From assembly GCA_029168955.1 (NCBI GenBank), contig JAPDOI010000010.1:2565001-2629000 (forward strand): a DNA stretch of 64,000 nt, written 5' to 3'. How positions within the stretch are numbered: position 1 is the first letter of the stretch; each line of letters begins with the position of its first letter. Made by a program: the position numbers and the translations under genes. The DNA comes from Aplectana chamaeleonis (Eukaryota; Nematoda; Chromadorea; Rhabditida; Cosmocercidae). Positions 1 through 9,767 of this stretch are shown piece by piece. The notes beneath the pieces are model-generated. The model had not been told where the DNA came from, made no database searches, and saw nothing but the letters and a program-made list of their open reading frames with translations.

Positions 1-148
1 GGCGATATTCTGCTTAAAAACTGTTTTAGTACACAAAAAACAGAATTTGTGAAATATCAGAAGCCTTGTTCTGGAATGAAAACTAAACGACGTCAAAATT
101 TCGGGGAGTTCTGAAAATTTTTTGTTCTACTACATAGAAATCTATAGA

Positions 149-754
149 AATTCTATCAAAAAGGGGTCTTCCAAGCAAAAGTGGTTTGGTTGGCGTCAGA
201 AACGTTCCAACAAAAAGGGAACAATAGGTAAGTAGAATGAGGAGAGTCTACAAAAAGTGAACAATATTTTCTGAGACTGATTTTCCTGGCCGATACTTCT
301 TAACAGCGAAAACAAACCGTTGCGGTGTTCTACACGAAAGCACTCTGTGGTTCCGAAAATGGTCTAGATTACGCGAGAACCGTTTAAATGTATGTGCATG
401 TAAACCTAATACTTACCATCAGAATAGAAGATGATGCCAAAAACACAGACGGACGGTTAGCTCCAGTTGCTACGAGAAGCGAAACCAAAGTGCAGCATCT
501 AATGAGAGTATTTTCTTATAATCTCGTCAAAATTGAAGTCCATTCTTGGAAACCATTGAACTCTTCCTCGTGAAATACCACAACGGTTTGTTTTTGCTGT
601 TAAGAAGTATCGGCCAAGAAAATCAGTCTCAGAAAATATTGTTCACTTTTTGTAGACTCTCCTCATTCTACATACCTATTGTTCCCCTTTTGTTGGAAAG
701 TTTCTGACGCCAACCAAACCTCTTTTGCTTGGAAGACCCCTTTTTGATAGAATT
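149..754. mobile_element. foldback / inverted-repeat element, about 0.6 kb
   Basis: Two arms of roughly 190 bp, about 149-340 and 572-754, are near-exact reverse complements. They share the outer terminus AATTCTATCAAAAAGGGGTC and the inner block around CGGCCAAGAAAATCAGTCTC at 609-628. A spacer of about 230 bp lies between them. No transposase is visible, so this is most likely a non-autonomous palindromic DNA element (MITE). I could not identify a convincing target duplication, so the superfamily is unknown. Confidence 0.8.
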
Positions 755-898
755 GTTCCCTTTTTTATTGATATTACGAAGTAATATCTCTGAAAGTATT
801 CAATATTTTCCAAATAGCATGGATTGCTATAATAATCAGAGAGCAACAAACTTGTTGCGCACGCTACAAATGAAGCGCTACTCACTTTCCACGACGTC

Positions 899-1124
899 CT
901 GATGACGTCAGAAGATGCCCTATGCACTTTACATGACATCCTGATGAAGTCATCAGATGCCCTATGTGCTTTAAATGACACCCTGATGACGTCATCAGGT
1001 GCCCTATGTACTTTACATGACACCCTGATGACGTCATCAGATGCCCTTTGTACTTTACATGACACCCTGATGACGTCATCAGATGCCCTATGTACTTTAC
1101 ATGACACCCTGATGACGTCATCAG
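899..1124. repeat. 42-bp minisatellite with CRE-type palindromes
   Basis: Five 42-bp intervals separate six copies of a 16-bp block. The intact form, CTGATGACGTCATCAG, is a perfect palindrome containing TGACGTCA, the CREB/ATF full-site consensus. The octamer is intact at 903-910, 987-994, 1029-1036, 1071-1078 and 1113-1120; the second block has TGAAGTCA at 945-952. Between palindromes lies a conserved segment of the type ATGCCCTATGTACTTTACAT. Because 42 is divisible by three, several frames stay open across the array; these are a by-product of the period and not a gene. Confidence 0.95.
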
Positions 1125-1130
1125 AAAGTA

Positions 1131-1410
1131 ACAAACTTCTTAGTCACTTCCGCTATCCCTTCCCTATGAAAAAGTACAGCCTACAACGTGTTTTAGCAAT
1201 TTGATCTACCAACTGATAATATCACTTGATATGATAAACAGTAACAAGTAAATTAGGTAATGTGAAACAGTAATTAACAAACTTGTTAGTCTCTCCCCCT
1301 GTCCCTTCCCTACAGAAAAGTACAGCCTACGACGTGTTTAAGCGATTTGGTCTACCAACTGATAATATCACTTGATATGATAAGTAGTAAAAGGTGAAGT
1401 AGTTAATGTT
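1131..1410. repeat. 146-bp direct duplication
   Basis: A unit beginning ACAAACTT at 1131 and again at 1277 is present twice head to tail. The second copy repeats the TCCCTTCCCT, AAAGTACAGCCTAC and ACTGATAATATCACTTGATA blocks in order with scattered substitutions. It directly follows the CRE-palindrome minisatellite. No coding potential is seen. Confidence 0.85.
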
Positions 1411-1496
1411 AAACAGTAAGTACTCATATCTGTCCACATACCAACTTACCTACCTGCCCAACTGATCGCCTGCGACCACTGGCAGTGGCTAGTGGC

Positions 1497-1541
1497 AGGA
1501 ACGAGGAACGAGGAACGAGGAACGAGGAACAGGACACGAGG
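1497..1541. repeat. heptanucleotide repeat (GGAACGA)n
   Basis: Four to five consecutive GGAACGA units, followed by two degenerate units. Confidence 0.9.
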
Positions 1542-2129
1542 GACGCGTTACAAGAAAAAACGCGAATTTTAGCTAAGCTTCCGCCGATCTAACTTTGTTA
1601 ATTTTCAATCGATTTGGCTCAAATTTTGTCAGCGGGTGTCTTCTAGACTCTCTCACTTATATCCAGAAGGAAATCTCTAGAAAATTTGTTTTACAGGTAT
1701 TATTAACTACTTTACCAAATTCTAAGTGATCACAAGTGCCAGGCAAAACCAAACCTCTCCAGCCGCTTCGCGTCTGGAGCGATACACAACTAGGAGTTGA
1801 CATAATTTTTCCTCTTTCGTCCCCAATTTTTTAGCAGTTTCCAACGAACCTCTTTCAAAAATTGAACTTTTCTTGGATTAATATAAAATTTGACCTATTC
1901 GCGGTTTTGCACTATTGGAATAGTTTGGGACAAATCCTACGGCAACGCACAATTTTTTTCGCAAAAAAAGCCTTTTGCGGCGTTTTTAGCGCTACCAAAG
2001 CGCCGCATCGTCATAACTCACTTCCAATTTGACGAGACAAGTTTTCATGTAATTCGTGTTCCTCTCAGTGAGGGGACGGCAACTTTATGTGTAGAGAGCC
2101 TTTATGACTCCGATAATCTATTAACACTT

Positions 2130-4400
2130 AAGAGACCGCGTGTCCACACTGCGCACCCACGCCATAAAACTTTCAATATTTTCTGAAGTTCTAATGCGTG
2201 AAGTCCTCCTCAAACACGAATAGGTTCTTAATAATGTAAACTATTTACATTCACAGTGGTCAAGCATTTTGAGTGTTCTTAGTAATTTTACTACCATCTC
2301 CGGAAATGGCACTTTTCGATTTTCCTAGCTTCTTTGGTGGGAAAAAAATTGTCCCAAACTTTGCGGAAGGGGGTTATTAAGATGATGCTCATCCTCAGCC
2401 AATAGCAGGCCCTGAGCCCACCCCAAATGCACCCGGAGCCGCGTCCATGTTGCGCCCAGGGTGACAAATTTGGCAATTTCCGGGCCACATATGTTGCGTT
2501 CCAGGCCACATACGTTGCGCTCCGGGTGCTGCCGACGAGATTGATTCACGCAGCGCTCTGAGCGTAACTGTCGGCCGATGACGTCACAGTATATCATACA
2601 GCGTAGATAGTTGCGCCCCGGGCGCTTTCTATAAACCGATTTAAGCAACATAGTTGCAAAAATCGATACCTCGAAGTGGTTCAGACGCTTCGCTGATCGA
2701 TTATCGCACCCATTTCAGCTAACCGATTTTTCAAGGAACAATTCAACGATTTCCACACATTCACGGAATCACCCCACCCTACTGAATTTCCTTGAATATA
2801 TATGACCCTTAATTGTCCCTTTTCCAAGCTAGTGCTGATTATGAAATACCTTTAAGCTTAATACACTTTCCCCAGCTTAGAATTTTGATTCTGCCACAAT
2901 TTCTCTCACAACTTCACCCATTAATCTTCTGACATCACCTGATTTCCTCCAACTATTAGGTATATTTCTCTGAAATTATTAGGTATTCATAAAAACCGCC
3001 CTTTCTCAGTCCTTTTAATGATCTCGGAGGAGACGCAGCGTACGGGAGCAGATGCACGCGATTAAAGGCAGTGGTCGCGATCAAATATGCTTGTCGTCTT
3101 TTTCTTTCTAAACCCTTTTTTGGGTCTCGAGTAGTAGGACCTATAAGAAAAACTCGCGAAAAAACCATTGTTTTGGGCCAAATTTCAAGCCTGAACTTTC
3201 TTGTCTTTCGAGCCCACTCCACATCATCGGCATCGATGACCTTTTATGTCAAGAACATCAGCTGGCTTGCAATTGAATTTCAATCAATGAGCCTTCGAAT
3301 TTATGTACACATCTAGTCAAAAACATTGACTGGAGTGCTTTCTTTTATTGCTCGACTGTTTTTATAAGGTAAATTTGCATTTATTTCTTCCTCTGAGTGT
3401 CGATGATTTTTGACTGCTTGGCATGAGACTGCGATCTTTTCCGTCGGCGCTGTGCACGTGTGCACGAACTGGCTTCTTTGGGCCCTAGAAACTCTAAATC
3501 TAGCCCGTTTTTTACCGCGCTGCCTTCATAGTTTCTCAGCTGTTTTCGATCTGAGCTGATTTTTGTAGTTTTTTTTTAAATAACGTTTTTCATCGTGACC
3601 ACTGCCTTCAATGGAAATAAATCTCACTCGGAAACAGATGATAAGCTGAATATCGTATTTTAGAACACTCAAAATGCGTATTAAATCCAGTTAACCCTCC
3701 CGAATCAATTGTTTTTTCCGATTTCGGACTTTTTAATTTTTTGGAGTGGATGTTCAATTTTAAATATCCGAGCGATTCGTTTTTCTCATTTTTTTCCAAA
3801 TTGCTAAATAAATCCGAAATATTCCCTTCATGAATATTTACAAAATGCGTTCGGAAAGTCATGTTAACGTTTCATTTCTTGACTGCAATCTTAATATTGC
3901 ACAAATATGAAGAATATAGTGAATTCTAGGATGGTCGAATATTGAGCACAAATGAAGCAGAGGAAATCAATTACAAGCCCCACAAGAGAAACAGTGAGAA
4001 TTCCGCTCAAAAATCGCAGGAAGCCTAGATGCTCTTCCTTGTTTCAATTGATTCATCGAATTTCGAAATGCGCGCGTCAGTCAACGCATGTGGCCCGGAG
4101 AGCAACTAAGAAAATCGCCGCATCCAATGCGTGTCGAATATGCATCCAACTCGAGTGACCACATCTATCGAAAGGCTTTTTCGCAGGCGCACGTGCTCCA
4201 GACAGCAGTATGTGCTGCAAAATTTTACCGCAGGAGCAAGTGCTGCGAAAGTTTATAACAGGGGCACGTAGTGCAGGACAGCATAGCGCTATCGTAGCAG
4301 CACACCATCGTGCGACGCGGCCGGAACACCCAAAGGCGACGCGGCCAACTGGCTAAGCAGAATCTGGGGCTGCCAGCGGTTGGACAAGGTCTCCAGCACC
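2130..4400. other. interior of element J, no gene recognised
   Basis: Only short unrelated reading frames occur here. Visible structure is limited to the repeated phrase CCACATA-GTTGCG near 2485-2520 and, at 4170-4290, several AGGRGCAC-type short repeats (the same motif recurs at 4590-4617). Base composition is AT-rich. Nothing supports a gene. Confidence 0.6.
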
Positions 4401-4416
4401 GGGGTGTGCCAAGTAC

Positions 4417-4438
4417 CCCAAACTTGGGTAATCGAACC
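4417..4438 (-). ncRNA. SL1-like sequence 1 (spliced-leader-like, probable pseudogene)
   Basis: Read on the minus strand, this 22-nt segment matches the nematode SL1 leader at 19 of 22 positions, fitting GGTTYRATTACCCAAGTTTG followed by GG. It is followed directly by GT (4416-4415), where an SL RNA has its splice donor. The next bases can form a short stem, CCAAGT with ACTTGG. No obvious Sm-binding site of the AATTTTTGG type follows. SL1 identity is seen; function as a donor RNA is not shown, and a decayed or repeat-borne copy is more likely. Confidence 0.55.
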
Positions 4439-5440
4439 GGCGACGCTACCGGCATCCCAGTCCCTCCTCAAGAGTGCGTCGTATGTTTTCCTTTTCTGGA
4501 AAATCGTTTTGTCATCGAGTTAAATGTGTATCATGCACGCGTTTGACGTACTATTGGATGGGGCACATGCTTTAATTTGACACACAATAGGAGCACTTGC
4601 TCTCCTAGCAGCACGTCCAGGGATGTGCGTAATAGAAATTTTGTGATTCGTTAGTCGTTAGTCGTTCAACCGGCCAAAACCCTCGTTAGTCGTTAGTCGT
4701 TAATCGTTAGTCGTTAAAAATATAGGCTTTGAAAACAAGCACAACTCAGGCAGAAAAAAAATCTTTATGAATAGAAGAAAGGAAGGCATGAAGAGATGTA
4801 TGTTTTTTGAAACATTCATGGTCATTAAAGACACAAATCAATCCTTGTTAGAGAACCTAGTTAAAATTGCAAGCCTGTATATACATAAATAAAAATATCT
4901 CCTTAACCACTCGGACATCGCTGCACGAAACCTAATACTCGAGAGTGTGTGTTCATCGATTTTTGTCATTTTTTCGGTAACAAAAGAAAGAAAATGGGAA
5001 AATGAGACAATCTAGAACTCTGTTTTTTTTAGAGCAAAATTTGCCATTCTGCACTATATGATGCTATTTGAGATCTACCCGATGGTGTCAACACGGAGAA
5101 TCGCCCCGACTCTGCACGAATTGTTCTTTGCTCAGCGTCGCGAGCCGAACGCTTACGTGGTTTAGAGCTTGTTCCCATAATGGGGAAAGGTCGGAAAATA
5201 GCAGTGAAAATTTTACCCCTGATTTTACCACTTTTTAGAGACCCCATATCTCAAATTTATGACAGAAAATCGAAGGACGGCTCCCTTTACAATCCAATCA
5301 TCGGATACAGTTCCTGTAGTTGTGGCCTGCAGGCACCGCTCCATATTATCACCTCTGATAGTGCCCTCTGCAAAGATCTCCGCTGGAGCCGTTTCAGTGA
5401 GCCTACCATAAAGTAGCGCGACCGACACGAAGTCGCATAA

Positions 5441-5680
5441 GGCCAATGATATACATTGTCTCTGTCATGAGCGACAGTCATGACATTTGGCACAAATCGT
5501 GGCGAGACCAGGATCGGAGCAATGGCACCGGCTGTCGTAGGAACAATTGTCGCATGTCCGTCGCAGCTACGTGTCGCAGAGGGCTGACATACTGCTAATG
5601 TGCCGATGGCTGTCGTTTCCACTGTCGCTTTCGCTGTGCAGAGCGACGCGACCGGGTGTCGCAGAGCTATACTATTGGCC
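5441..5680. mobile_element. Tourist-like MITE M1
   Basis: A 240-bp insertion in D1, absent from D2 at the matching position. Inverted ends are GGCCAATGATAT and ATACTATTGGCC. It is bounded by TAA at 5438-5440 and 5681-5683. A 3-bp TWA-type duplication is typical of Tourist/PIF-Harbinger MITEs. The interior is rich in GTCGCA/TGTCGC motifs. Confidence 0.8.
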
Positions 5681-5683
5681 TAA

Positions 5684-5807
5684 GGCCGGAATCATACTTC
5701 ATGCGACCAGCGACGGCGACTGTGCACATCAGGTATATCGATTTTCGGTCGATATATATGGTAAGCATTGCATCGCGTCGCTCGTCGTTGGAAGTATGAT
5801 CCCGGTC
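5684..5807. mobile_element. Tourist-like MITE M2, abutting M1
   Basis: A 124-bp inverted-repeat element, from GGCCGGAATCATACTTC to GAAGTATGATCCCGGTC. It is bounded by TAA at 5681-5683 (shared with M1) and 5808-5810. The right half of a related element, GAAGTATAAACCCGGCC then TAA, is visible at about 37351-37370 inside element T. Confidence 0.8.
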
Positions 5808-8119
5808 TAAATGGTACGCCTAACCTTGCCCAACGTTCGGTTCGGGTTTTAATATGGGGATTCCAGAACTGCAAAGCTGTGTCGGTAGATATAATAATAT
5901 AATAAACACTGGAAGCTACGGTTATTTTGAACCATTCAATTAGAACAAGCAACAGGGCAGCATGTATCAATCCCGGTGTAATCCTTGGGTTGGAGCGCGA
6001 TTTGAATGATTATCGACTTTCTAACAAATTTTGGGATGGCTTACGAAAATATTTTTTTTCGTTAGTCGTTAGTCGTTAGTCGTAACACCCAAAAAGCCCG
6101 TTAGTCGTTAAATTCGTTAGTCGTTAGTCGTAATTAAGCACATTCCTGAGCACGTCCCCTTACTGTGCTCGAAATCGCTTTGTCTTCGACTTGGATGCAT
6201 ATTTGACACGCATTGAATGCGGCGATTGTGTGAGAAGCTGAACGCACTGCACGTTGCAATCACAACCGGAATGCACCGCAAGTTCGAATATCAACTGCTC
6301 TGCGTTTCGGTTGCAGTGGGCGGGAAGAGGCGGAGCCGGTTGCGCTCGGGGCCTGCTATTGTCTGAGTCACGTAACTGATGTCCTCTAGTTGATTGTCGG
6401 AATAGCAGTGCCACCTATTTGGGATAACTGCAGTAGGTCATCTTTTGAAATTTTGCTCTCTTGTCCCCGAGGGTCATTCGAGCTGCTGCACAAGGTTCCG
6501 ATGTTTACTTTGCAATTTTCAATAAAATTTCCGTCGTTTGCGGTATGTTAGCCATCGTTTATCTTTGTTGCAGATTTCGCTAAACTGCGAGAGGGAAAAA
6601 ACTTGAGGGGGGGGGTGAAAACTTGTGAATAGTTCCATGCTCAGAGTTTTGTTGATACTTCACTACGGGGATATTTGGAGTCCTTGAAGATTAATCAAAT
6701 GATGTATTTTCCAAGATTTCAAAAGCACCGTTGTTGTCTGTCGTTCGTTATCCGTTGACAAACGTTTGAGGTTTTGGTGCGACTTCGCTCAGGTGGTCAT
6801 TTGGGGGGGGGGTGGTGATTATATATCTGATTCCCATTTTGAGATTTTTGATGGAATTCTCTTCGGTTACATCGGACAATTTTGCAGGTCAAACTTCATG
6901 AGTCCTCCGAAAGTTCTCCATGGGGTTCAGTAGGACATTGCATAGTAGAAGTTGTTCATTTTTCAAATTTCGAATACTTTAGGTTGGCTCCGCATGGCTC
7001 AGCTCTGACCATTACCTGTACCCTGCAGAAAATTCTAGAAGTTGAGAGACAAACGTTTATTCCGTGACCAGCACGCCCAACAATTTGCAAAAAGTGTTTC
7101 AAAGCACCTTGTGCGTGCAAAGTTGAAATACCTTGCAAAATCAAGACAAAGCAGGCCCGTAAGAAAGCGGTGGATCATTGCTTCACTATGGCCTTACTTC
7201 AATTCCCTATTTACTCTCTGTTCTCTCAGCTGGAGTGGAAATGGAGCACTGGTTGTGTAAGTAAGAAAGCCTGCTCCGGTCAAAATAGCTCCCAGCGGAC
7301 CGCGTGTCCACACATGTCACCCACGGAAACGATTAGCCGTGGAGCGCACCGGTCGGCTGCGGAAATTCGCCGTGGAGCAGGCGGTCTCTCAAGTGTTAAA
7401 AATGTGTATTTCCTTCTGAAATTCACATCGACGACATACAGTTCAAAACTCGATCGATTTCTGCTATTTCTGTTATGACCGTCCGGTCAGTTCATAGTGA
7501 GGGACATTGTAGTGCAATCATGAATTTCACGATTAGCTTTTGAAGATGAATACATTATCTTGTAGCACTGGGGTATAGTACTCAACGAAAGCAATCCAGA
7601 AATAAATTGTGGGAGGCGCGAAGCGCGCACCAGATTTGGTTTTGAATCGGCCACGCGCAACCCGTTTTTCGAAGTCTAAGTTCAGTCTGAAGGTAGAAAC
7701 TAGCTCTAAATTGCACTGAAAAGAGCTCAAAAAGTTGAATAAACTGCCGAAAAATGGTTTAGAATGGTTTCCTAGGATTTGAGAAAATTAAAAAAAAAAC
7801 CGCAAGTTTTCTCTGTTAATCTCCTTTTTTTCAGACGGCGTTCACGATTTTGTGCCACCATTGAGCTAGGGAGCTCATTTTGGAACAGGAAGCTAAAAAT
7901 GGATGCAGGGCGCTCCTTTTCCAATCTGAACTTGATACCTTAACTTTGAATGGTACCTCAAAATCGTGGGTTTACATAAATTAGCCGTGGAGCACGAAAA
8001 CTGCTTGCGCATGCTGCGGCTGTGGAGACCGGGGTGTGTGGGTGAATTTGCAGCCAATCGACCCAGTTCGTCGGAGGTAAGTACTGAAGTTGTCAGATTT
8101 CGTACTCATGACACGTCAT

Positions 8120-8420
8120 CGATCGATAACCAATATTATCGATTTTCGTGCTTTCTGCACAAAATGCGGCGAGCAGTGGTGATTGCTTTTGGGATTGGTT
8201 TTCTTGGTTGAGGAATTTCGCTCTTGAGTCATTATCGAGAAATACCGATCAATAAAATTGATTTTTTCGCCTGTTCCACAAAATGCCGCAATGATTTTTC
8301 ATTGTGGATGGCTCTGAGTCATTTGCTTGGGAAATTCTTCACATCATGCAAGGTCGAATATTAATGATCAATAATATCGATTTTTCACATTCTGCACCAA
8401 ATGCGGCAACGAGTTTTTAT
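8120..8420. repeat. three-unit tandem repeat of about 120-127 bp
   Basis: Units start near 8120, 8247 and 8367. Each carries a GATCRATA...TCGATTTT block followed by CTGCACAAAATGCGGC-type sequence. It lies in the second interruption of H1. No coding signal. Confidence 0.7.
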
Positions 8421-8559
8421 TTTTGTGGTTGTAAGTCATGGGTTTCAAAAGTTGTACTAATACGACAATATCGTCTGTTAGATGTCTCATCATTCCAAAA
8501 TGGAAATCGTTGAGCGAAATTGATGTCAGAAAGGGAACCTTTGTGAGAAATATGTGCAA

Positions 8560-9102
8560 TTTCTGAAAGTTTTGCTTCCTGGCAAAAGTAGCGATTAGGC
8601 AATGTCATTTAGAAGTCAAAAAAATCAAAGGTATCTTGAAACATCTTTAAAAAGTGATTTGGCGTAAAATAGCCTGGAAAAATAAAAAAGCTAGGAAATC
8701 TAGTGAAATAACCAAAAATGCAATTTGGTGGTCGATCATTTCACAAGCTTCTCCGTTAAACTTATCAAAACGAAATCAAGCGCGCAACGGAAACATTAAG
8801 CCATTTTTCAAAGCTGTAATAAGGGAATAAGCATAGGTCAGGCTAGGTGAACACAACGCTCATTCCATATCGTGTTTGATTTTATTTTGATAAGTTTAGC
8901 GGAGAAGTTTGTGAAACGATGGACCACCAAATCGTATTTTTTGGTTATTTAACTTCATTTCCCTGCTTTTTTTATTACTCCATGCTATTTTACGCCAAAT
9001 CGCTTTTTAAAGATATTTCAAGATACTTTTGAATTTTTTTTGACTTCTAAACGACATTGCCAAATCGCTACTCTTGGCAGGGAGCTAAATTTTCAGAAAT
9101 TC
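8560..9102. mobile_element. palindromic MITE-like element, about 0.54 kb
   Basis: Arms of about 220 bp (8560-8785 and 8880-9102) are reverse complements with scattered mismatches. Shared blocks include AGTAGCGATT-type sequence, CGTCTAAACGACATTGCC-type sequence and CTCCGTTAAACTTATC. The outer end is GAATTTCTGAAA. It lies immediately before the last fragment of H1 and accounts for part of that interruption. Confidence 0.8.
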
Positions 9103-9767
9103 AAAATTGAAATCGGACCACTTTGAAGCAAATTATGAAGATGCGGCGCTTTGTGAGCGCAAAAACGCCGCAAAATGTTTTTCTTGCAAAAAATTTGCGC
9201 GGCACTGTACCGGCGAAAAAATCTAAAATTCAGATCTTCCACTTAGATTGGACAAGATTTCGGAAAGCTTTTCTTTAAATCGTCCCGCCTCAAGATGTAA
9301 AATTTGAACCAAATCAGGCAGCATTTAATCTTAGAGGGGCTCACCCGAAAATGTGAAATTGTACGAACTACAATATCCGCGCAAAGTTACGTAAGAACGG
9401 GGAGCATCTGGCAAGCTTGGCAAAAAAGCGTCCGATGCCTGTAACTTTTTTGAATAAAAACTTTTCTGAATTCTGAAATCGCTGTCATATTCTTGGATCG
9501 AGTCGCTACGTAATTATATGACCTGTGGGCCGAAGATCCCTAAAATCGCTTCGTTATCGAAGGAAATGATTTTTGCAATCGTTTTTCAAACCCGTCGCGC
9601 GCGGCGAAGTGCGACGAATTTTGGAGCAGTATATGTACAAGTAATGGGAGAGCAATCTGCTTTCTTTTTTCATAAATTAGGTGCAGGTGGGAGAATCTAA
9701 AGGTTTGTGTGGGTTGAATTTTCGAAATCCTTTTTTAAACACGCTTGAGAACTACCTGAAAAGTCTG

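Larger units (their letters stand above)
4618..6148. mobile_element. hAT-like non-autonomous element D1
   Basis: Both ends carry CAGGRATGTGCKTAAT (left from 4618, right reverse-complemented, ending 6148). They are flanked by an exact 8-bp direct duplication AGCACGTC at 4610-4617 and 6149-6156. CAGG-type termini with 8-bp duplications are hallmarks of hAT transposons. Just inside both ends are arrays of the heptamer CGTTAGT, at about 4650-4717 and 6060-6131. No hAT transposase is present, so mobility would have been in trans. It lies inside element J and itself contains MITEs M1 and M2. A second, truncated copy is D2 at 41.9-46.0 kb. Confidence 0.9.
2125..7395. mobile_element. 5.27-kb TTAA-TSD DNA element J, no transposase seen
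   Basis: The ends are inverted: left CACTTAAGAGACCGC from 2125, right GCGGTCTCTCAAGTG ending at 7395. They are flanked on both sides by TTAA (2121-2124 and 7396-7399). The sequence outside is continuous with MITE H: H2 at 46250-46280 shows the unoccupied site, with TTGA at the insertion point. TTAA duplication is known for piggyBac and Kolobok transposons; which applies is not clear from these termini. The interior holds hAT-like D1 and one SL1-like sequence. I found no transposase-like reading frame, so this copy is probably non-autonomous or fully decayed. Confidence 0.8.
1938..9209. mobile_element. MITE H1, split into three pieces by insertions
   Basis: The pieces 1938-2120, about 7400-7606 and about 9107-9209 together make one element of about 490 bp. 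They align in order with the uninterrupted copy H2 at 46095-46581. Both copies have inverted ends built from a GCGCAAATTTTTTTGC-type block followed by the shared inner block CAAAGCGCCGCATC; the right end reads back as GCGGCGCTTTGTGAGCGC. The first interruption is element J with a TTAA duplication. The second, about 7607-9106, holds a three-unit tandem repeat and a palindrome. Terminal sequence resembles elements G and X (ACAATACC type). No protein is encoded. Confidence 0.8.

Noticed and set aside
899..1124. CRISPR-like regular repeats
   Set aside because: Repeats are contiguous 42-bp units without unique spacers, in a eukaryotic transposon-rich context.
676..1204. Several overlapping frames of 79-152 codons across the 42-bp minisatellite
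   Set aside because: The period is a multiple of three, so any stop-free unit stays open in several frames. The peptides are simple repeats with no family resemblance.
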